Positions 59,494 through 64,000 of a stretch of 64,000 nucleotides of DNA are shown here, in pieces. The position numbers and the translations under genes are program-made. The notes below the pieces were generated by a model. The model was not told the origin of the DNA, did not search any database, and was given only the letters and a program-made list of their open reading frames with translations. Location of the stretch: the NCBI GenBank assembly GCA_019426215.1, contig WHWC01000109.1, forward strand, positions 1 through 64,000, read 5' to 3'. Every line of letters begins with the position of its first letter. Positions within the stretch are counted from its first letter, which is position 1. Origin of the DNA: Buddleja alternifolia (Eukaryota > Streptophyta > Magnoliopsida > Lamiales > Scrophulariaceae).

Positions 59494-62400
59494 TCATCGT
59501 TTTCTTTTTGTCGTTGGCTTAGCAGTCTTTTGCTTCCCATCGGTACGACCATTTTTTTTAGTACGGCGACGAACTGACGGATTAATCCATATCCCCTCTT
59601 GGTGATCTTGACGCATATACAATTCATCATCACTTATATCCAAGTCATCGTCACTATCAATTGATTGTGAATCACCTAAGGAGATAGGGTTTTCTCCATC
59701 ATCTTCACTTTCTTCATAATCACCTTCAATACATGTATTTTTGTTTGCCGATAAAACAATGGACCACCTCTTATCAATAGGATCGGTAACAAAAAATACT
59801 TGTTTAGCTTGTGACGCTAAAATGAAAGGTTCATCTTTGTATCCCACTCTTTCAAGGTCTACTCGAGTGAAGCCTATTTCACTATTATCGACACCATGTT
59901 TATTGTCAACCCACCTACACCCAAATACAGGCACCCGAAACCAACTATAATCAAGCTCCCATATACGTTCAATCACCCCGTAATATGATAAATCGGCATA
60001 GATAGGATTATTATCTTTCGCACTTGAGATATGCATTGCTTGAGCTACAAGACTCACACCACTATTCTGCATTGTACTTCGTTCGTCTTGGTCTTTTGTA
60101 TAGAATGTGCGACCATTGATACGATAACCTGAATAACAAAATACTAGTCTGTCCGGACCCATCGACAGCCGTGTCAATTTATCTGAAACTGAAAGCTGTG
60201 GATTCTCTTTCTGTTTTTCTTCAAAATGCTTTCGGAACCAATCGATGAAACTCTTATTATGCTCTCTTGAAATCCAACTCTCATTTTTAATTGGATTGAA
60301 TCTCCTAAGTTGGTTCTTATGCTCTTCAACATATGGGTCAACCTCATCGGTGTTGTGGAGCACATATAGGTGTGCCTGATCCCTTTGTGTAATATGAACA
60401 CTAGCTAATTGTTTTCCCATTAATCCGACTCCTTCTGTTCCCCCTCCCACAACATGAGACTTTGGGAGCTCTGCAACATTAGAATCTGTCAGATACTCTG
60501 TGCAAAATGTAATGGCTTCATCAACTATGTACCGTTCAACAATGCAACCTTCCGGTCGACTACGATTTTTCACGTAGCCTTTCAATACCTTCATATAACG
60601 CTCAGCCGGATACATAGATCTCATAAAAGCCGGTCCACATAGTTGAGTCTCTCTAACCAAGTGAATGGGAAGATGAGTCATTATATCAAAAAAAGCAGGT
60701 GGAAAATACATTTCAAGCTCACACAAAGTGATGACAATTTGTTTTTGAAGTGCAGGAAATTGCTCAGGATCAAACACCTTGCTCCACATTGCTTTGAAGA
60801 AGAAACACAATTTAGTTATCGTGTCTCTCACCTTTTTTGGCAAAATGGCCCGTATAGCAATTGGTAGCAAATGATCCATGATTACATGACAATCGTGAGT
60901 CTTCAAGTGTTTTAGCTTCAAATCCTTCATTGATACAAGACTGCTAATGTTTGAAGAATACCCTTCTGGAACTTTCACTCCATTAAGAAACTCACATAAT
61001 GCAATTTTTTCTTTCCTGGCTAGAGTGTGAGCTGCTGGAGGCAAATAAGTACGTTTCCCCTTATTTGTTGGTGTCAATTTTCCTCTTATCTTCATTTCAA
61101 CCAAGTCTAACCGTGCCTTTACGCCATCTTTTGTCTTTCCGGGCACATTTAGAAGTGTTCCAATGACGCTATCAAATACATTTTTCTCAATATGCATTAT
61201 ATCGAGAAAATGTCTAACATGTAAAGACGTCCAATACGGCAACTCAAAGAAAATTGACTTTTTTTTCCACCCAGTTTTTGCAAGGCCACATGCAAAAGTC
61301 TTTCCAAATTTAACCTCCAAGTCTCTTACATTTTCAAACACTTCTTCACCAGTTAAGCACTTAGGAGCTCGACCTTCTTCTATATTCCCATTGAAAGCTT
61401 TCTTCCACCGACGATATCGATGGTTCCGATTTAGCCATCTCCGATGCCCTTGGAATGCATATTTCTGGGAGTGTGTCAATCGATATTGATCTGTACTCTT
61501 CACACATATGGGGCATCCACATTGGCCATGTACACCATATCCCTCGAGGTTTGCTCTTGCCGGAAAATCATTGATTGTTCCAAATAACATGACTCTGAGA
61601 TTAAAATTTTCTTCTCTCAACCCGTCATATACTTGAACACCGGTGTCCCACAACACCTTCAAATCCTCAATTAAAGGGGTCAAGTAGACATCTATATCAT
61701 TTCCAGGTTGTTTCGGCCCAGAAATGAGTATAGGCATCATTATATGCTCTCGCTTCATGCATCGCGATGGGGGAAGGTTGTAGATCATCAAAATCACCGG
61801 CCATGTACTATGTGAGCTGCTTTGCAAGCCATGAGGGTTCATGCCATCTGTAGCCAATACAAGGCGCAGGTTTCTTGATTCTTCACCAAATTCAGGGAAA
61901 TCATCATCAATCTTTTTCCATTGAGGAGAATCTGAGGGATGTCGAATCTTGTCATCTTCAATCCTTTCTTCAAACCTTCTATCAGCATGCCATGTCAAGT
62001 CCTTGGCTAACTCTTTACTACTGTACATGCGTTTAAATCGTGGTATTATAGGCAAATACCACATGGTTTTGACAGGCGTAGATCCATTCTTCTTGTACCG
62101 TGAGGCGCCACATTTTGGACAGGCCTTCAATGATGCATAGTCAATTCTAAATAATACGCAATCATTGAGACACGCATGTATCCTCTCATATCCCATGCCA
62201 ATTGAGGTTAACATCCGTTTAGCCTCATAAGTACGATTAGGTAACACATTATCCTCAGGTAGCATGCTTTTTAATAAACCAAGCAAGTCTGTGAAACTCT
62301 TATCACTCCACCCATTGTTGGCTTTTAACTTGTATAGGTTAAGAACTGTTTTCAATCTCGTGAATTTACTACCACTATACAGTGGTGTCTTTGAATCACT

Positions 62401-62775
62401 TGTCAAATTGTCAAACATTTTAGGACAATTTCGCAAATCCTCCTCAATCACATTTGTCATCTCCTCCAAACGATCAGGCTCATAATCATTCATGTTGAAA
62501 TCGTGTGATGGATATGATGTACCACCCAAATCATCCAACGGGACACTGCTTTCACCGTGTCTTGTCCAACGTTTGTAGCTTTTATCAATTCCATTACACA
62601 CCAAATGATCTTCCAACTCACGTGGACTAATTCTCTTTCCAAAACAACAACGTAAACACGGGCAAGTGATCCTAGTTCGATCTGGTGCATGGTCAACCGC
62701 AAACTTTATGAACTCTTTCACACCTTTCTCATACTGTTCCGACATACGATCTGCTAAAATCCAACTTCGATCCAT
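59494..62775 (-). CDS. TNP2/TNPD-type CACTA transposase, 1093 aa, uninterrupted
   Basis: Catalyses excision and insertion of the element in the nucleus (family knowledge). Domains in order: N-terminal transposase-associated zinc region, residues about 3-75 (DRSWILADRMSEQY, CPCLRCC, HLVCNGIDKSY); the Transposase_21/TNP2 core, about 200-480 (CPKCGASRYKK, LATDGMNPHGLQSSSHSTWP, YNLPPSRCMKREHIMM, CGCPICVK); a DUF4218-type region, about 640-760 (ITLCELEMYFPPAFFDIM, RSMYPAERYMKVLKGYV); a DUF4216-type region, about 950-1010 (VFGCRWVDN, FILASQAKQVFFV); and an acidic then Lys/Arg-rich tail ending TTKRKR, a likely nuclear signal. The start MDRSWI is favoured because an acceptor-like TTAATTTAG lies just upstream at 62784. 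The length is normal for the family and no stop or frameshift is seen, so this copy may be active. Confidence 0.95.
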   Translation of the reverse strand: MDRSWILADRMSEQYEKGVKEFIKFAVDHAPDRTRITCPCLRCCFGKRISPRELEDHLVCNGIDKSYKRWTRHGESSVPLDDLGGTSYPSHDFNMNDYEPDRLEEMTNVIEEDLRNCPKMFDNLTSDSKTPLYSGSKFTRLKTVLNLYKLKANNGWSDKSFTDLLGLLKSMLPEDNVLPNRTYEAKRMLTSIGMGYERIHACLNDCVLFRIDYASLKACPKCGASRYKKNGSTPVKTMWYLPIIPRFKRMYSSKELAKDLTWHADRRFEERIEDDKIRHPSDSPQWKKIDDDFPEFGEESRNLRLVLATDGMNPHGLQSSSHSTWPVILMIYNLPPSRCMKREHIMMPILISGPKQPGNDIDVYLTPLIEDLKVLWDTGVQVYDGLREENFNLRVMLFGTINDFPARANLEGYGVHGQCGCPICVKSTDQYRLTHSQKYAFQGHRRWLNRNHRYRRWKKAFNGNIEEGRAPKCLTGEEVFENVRDLEVKFGKTFACGLAKTGWKKKSIFFELPYWTSLHVRHFLDIMHIEKNVFDSVIGTLLNVPGKTKDGVKARLDLVEMKIRGKLTPTNKGKRTYLPPAAHTLARKEKIALCEFLNGVKVPEGYSSNISSLVSMKDLKLKHLKTHDCHVIMDHLLPIAIRAILPKKVRDTITKLCFFFKAMWSKVFDPEQFPALQKQIVITLCELEMYFPPAFFDIMTHLPIHLVRETQLCGPAFMRSMYPAERYMKVLKGYVKNRSRPEGCIVERYIVDEAITFCTEYLTDSNVAELPKSHVVGGGTEGVGLMGKQLASVHITQRDQAHLYVLHNTDEVDPYVEEHKNQLRRFNPIKNESWISREHNKSFIDWFRKHFEEKQKENPQLSVSDKLTRLSMGPDRLVFCYSGYRINGRTFYTKDQDERSTMQNSGVSLVAQAMHISSAKDNNPIYADLSYYGVIERIWELDYSWFRVPVFGCRWVDNKHGVDNSEIGFTRVDLERVGYKDEPFILASQAKQVFFVTDPIDKRWSIVLSANKNTCIEGDYEESEDDGENPISLGDSQSIDSDDDLDISDDELYMRQDHQEGIWINPSVRRRTKKNGRTDGKQKTAKPTTKRKR

Positions 62776-63244
62776 TTTGATTCTAAATTAATCAAATTAA
62801 ACAATTTTATCATCAGTTGATAGTTAAATTAATTAAATAATTTGTATTTTAATTTATTTCCCATTATTCTAGAAAAAATTCAGCAGAGTAACAACGCAAA
62901 AATTACTACCAAGTTCTCGACTTAATCTTCACCCGGTTAGGTTGAATCCAACAAAATTCGAATCTGACGATCCGCTAAAATCCAATTTCAATCTTAATTA
63001 ATTATATTTTCAGCAACTACAAATATTGATCACCAGTCGGATCACATAAATCACATAAATCACATAAAACTATAGATAAAACATTATATTTTCAGCAACT
63101 AAGTATAAATATAGATCACCAGTTGGATCAATGTACCCTAAACCACCAAATAACCACAATTTAATCTCAAATCAAACGGAATTAACACCCGACTAACTAA
63201 AATTAATACTAAATTCAGTCAAATTCCTAGTTCCCTTAAATTTT
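62776..63244 (-). other. Upstream region of the CACTA transposase gene
   Basis: AT-rich, with short repeated phrases (ATCACATAAATCACATAAA near 63045). Probably holds the 3' end of a 5' untranslated intron. No coding signal. Confidence 0.5.
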
Positions 63245-63414
63245 TTATACACCCACACATACACAAATACACGCACACATACACAAATATATATACATAC
63301 ACTCATATATGCATACACCCACATATACACAAATACAAGCACACATACACAAATATATATACATACACTCATATATGCATACACCCACATATACATACAT
63401 CTATACATACTCTA

Positions 63415-63445
<31 letters not shown>

Positions 63446-63456
63446 TTATATTTATC
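63245..63456. repeat. ACACATAC-type minisatellite and TA run
   Basis: Degenerate ACACCCACATATACACAAATA units, a short version of the array in the non-autonomous CACTA elements, ending in (TG)n and (TA)n at 63412-63450. Long open frames here are repeat artefacts. Confidence 0.85.
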
Positions 63457-63479
63457 TAAAAGAAAATACCAAAACTAAA

Positions 63480-63945
63480 TGGACCACGGCGGCGGAAGCG
63501 GAGGTGGGCGGCAGGGGCAGCGGCGGCGGAGGTCGGCGGCGGCGGCGGCGGAGGTCGGCTGCGGCGGCGGCGGTGGTAGAGAGAGAGAGAGAGAAAAATC
63601 GAGAGAGAGAGAGCAAAACCGAGAGAGAGAGAGAAAAACCGAGAGAGAGAGAGAAAACGGGAGGGGGGCGGCGGATGGTGGTGGTGGTGGTGGTGGTGGT
63701 GGTGGTGAGAGAGAGAAAAACCGAGAGAGAGAGAGAGAGAAAAACCGAGAGAGAGGGCTAGATATCTAGAGAGAGAAAAAGAGATCTAGGGGGGCGGCGG
63801 ACGGTGGTCTCGCGATGGTGGAGGTGGTGGTGGTGGTGGTGGTGGTGGTGGTGGTGGTGGTGGTGGTGAGAGAGTTGAGAGAGAGAGAGAGTGAGTAGGT
63901 GGTGAGAGTGAGAGTGAGAGTGAGGGGGGCCGGGTTGTAGAAAAC
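63480..63945. repeat. GGC/GGT and GAGA microsatellite block
   Basis: Runs of GGCGGC, GGTGGT and GAGAGA alternate. On the transcribed strand this is CT-rich and CCACC-rich, as in a 5' untranslated leader. The matching zones in the other CACTA elements are 10180-10350 and 22240-22380. Open frames here are composed of repeats and are not called as genes. Confidence 0.8.
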
Positions 63946-63950
63946 CCGGC

Positions 63951-64000
63951 CCTTGTGCCAGCGGTTCTGTCGAACCGCTGGCACATGTCTGTTTGTGGCA
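63951..64000. repeat. First subterminal hairpin of the transcript 5' side
   Basis: TTGTGCCAGCGGTTCTG and CGAACCGCTGGCACA form one hairpin, and TTTGTGGCA begins the next. The CACTA terminus itself should lie a few hundred bases beyond the window. Confidence 0.8.

Larger units (their letters stand above)
55023..64000 (-). mobile_element. Potentially autonomous CACTA (En/Spm-type) transposon, right end outside window
   Basis: Starts with CACTACTACAAAAATGACC and a subterminal hairpin zone (55049-55500), carries two minus-strand genes (55763-59029 and 59494-62775), then a transcription-side zone of microsatellites and a first subterminal hairpin at 63951-64000. Both genes appear open over their full length. 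The element is at least 9 kb. It shares terminal sequence, hairpin layout and the microsatellite-rich zone with the two non-autonomous CACTA elements at 9781 and about 21525, which it or a sibling might mobilise. Confidence 0.93.

Noticed and set aside
63309..63986. Open frames rich in Arg/Glu, Gly or Pro at the right end
   Set aside because: They translate GAGA, GGT and GGC microsatellites and overlap on both strands; no protein family resemblance.

Overview
This window is repeat-filled nuclear DNA from a flowering plant, probably a eudicot. It is AT-rich, initiator-Met-tRNA primer binding sites sit beside copia LTRs, and it carries Sirevirus-type copia, Tat-type Ty3/Gypsy, CACTA and hAT elements. 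I found no convincing host gene. Nearly every coding region belongs to a transposable element, and the elements are nested inside one another. Several nestings can be proven from target-site duplications (TSDs).

Layout. 1-1584: 5' end of a minus-strand Ty3/Gypsy element (gag, PBS, LTR). 1585-6276: gene-free, with a long imperfect hairpin, a GATATC/GGCC-rich dispersed repeat, a 45-bp duplication and a complete small hAT-like element with a perfect 8-bp TSD (5359-5751). 6277-16586: a 5' Sirevirus-like fragment (minus; gag plus LTR). Its gag is split by a plus-strand copia element, Copia-A (6670-13992, TSD GTAAC). Copia-A's leader is in turn split by a non-autonomous CACTA element (9781-11691, TSD ATA). 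16587-21525: gene-free and repeat-rich. About 21525-22769: a second non-autonomous CACTA. 22770-46647: Copia-D (plus, same family as Copia-A). Copia-D contains a solo Gypsy LTR (25780-40223, TSD GGCCT), and that LTR contains a full-length Sirevirus-like element (26338-40195, minus, TSD GCCCA). 46648-48439: gene-free. 48440-49554: 3' end of an Ale-like copia (minus), cut by Copia-C (49555-55022, plus). Copia-C is cut by a large CACTA element that begins at 55023 and runs past the window end.

The two best-preserved genes belong to that last CACTA element and are both on the minus strand. One is an uninterrupted 1093-residue TNP2-type transposase (59494-62775). The other is a 12-exon gene (55763-59029) whose exon junctions I resolved by hand. 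It encodes about 727 residues combining an En/Spm plant-transposase region, a coiled coil, a DUF8039-like region and a C-terminal Ulp1/C48 cysteine protease with its His, Asp and Cys in place. A splice donor directly after the transposase stop codon and an acceptor directly before the second gene's ATG suggest one transcription unit with alternative splicing, as in En/Spm.

The other notable locus is downstream of pol in the 13.9-kb Sirevirus-like element. There an extra envelope-position ORF is split by two phase-1 introns of about 80 nt and later broken by a 25-bp tandem duplication and single-base frameshifts. Domain names are recognised from memory of the families. No database search was run.
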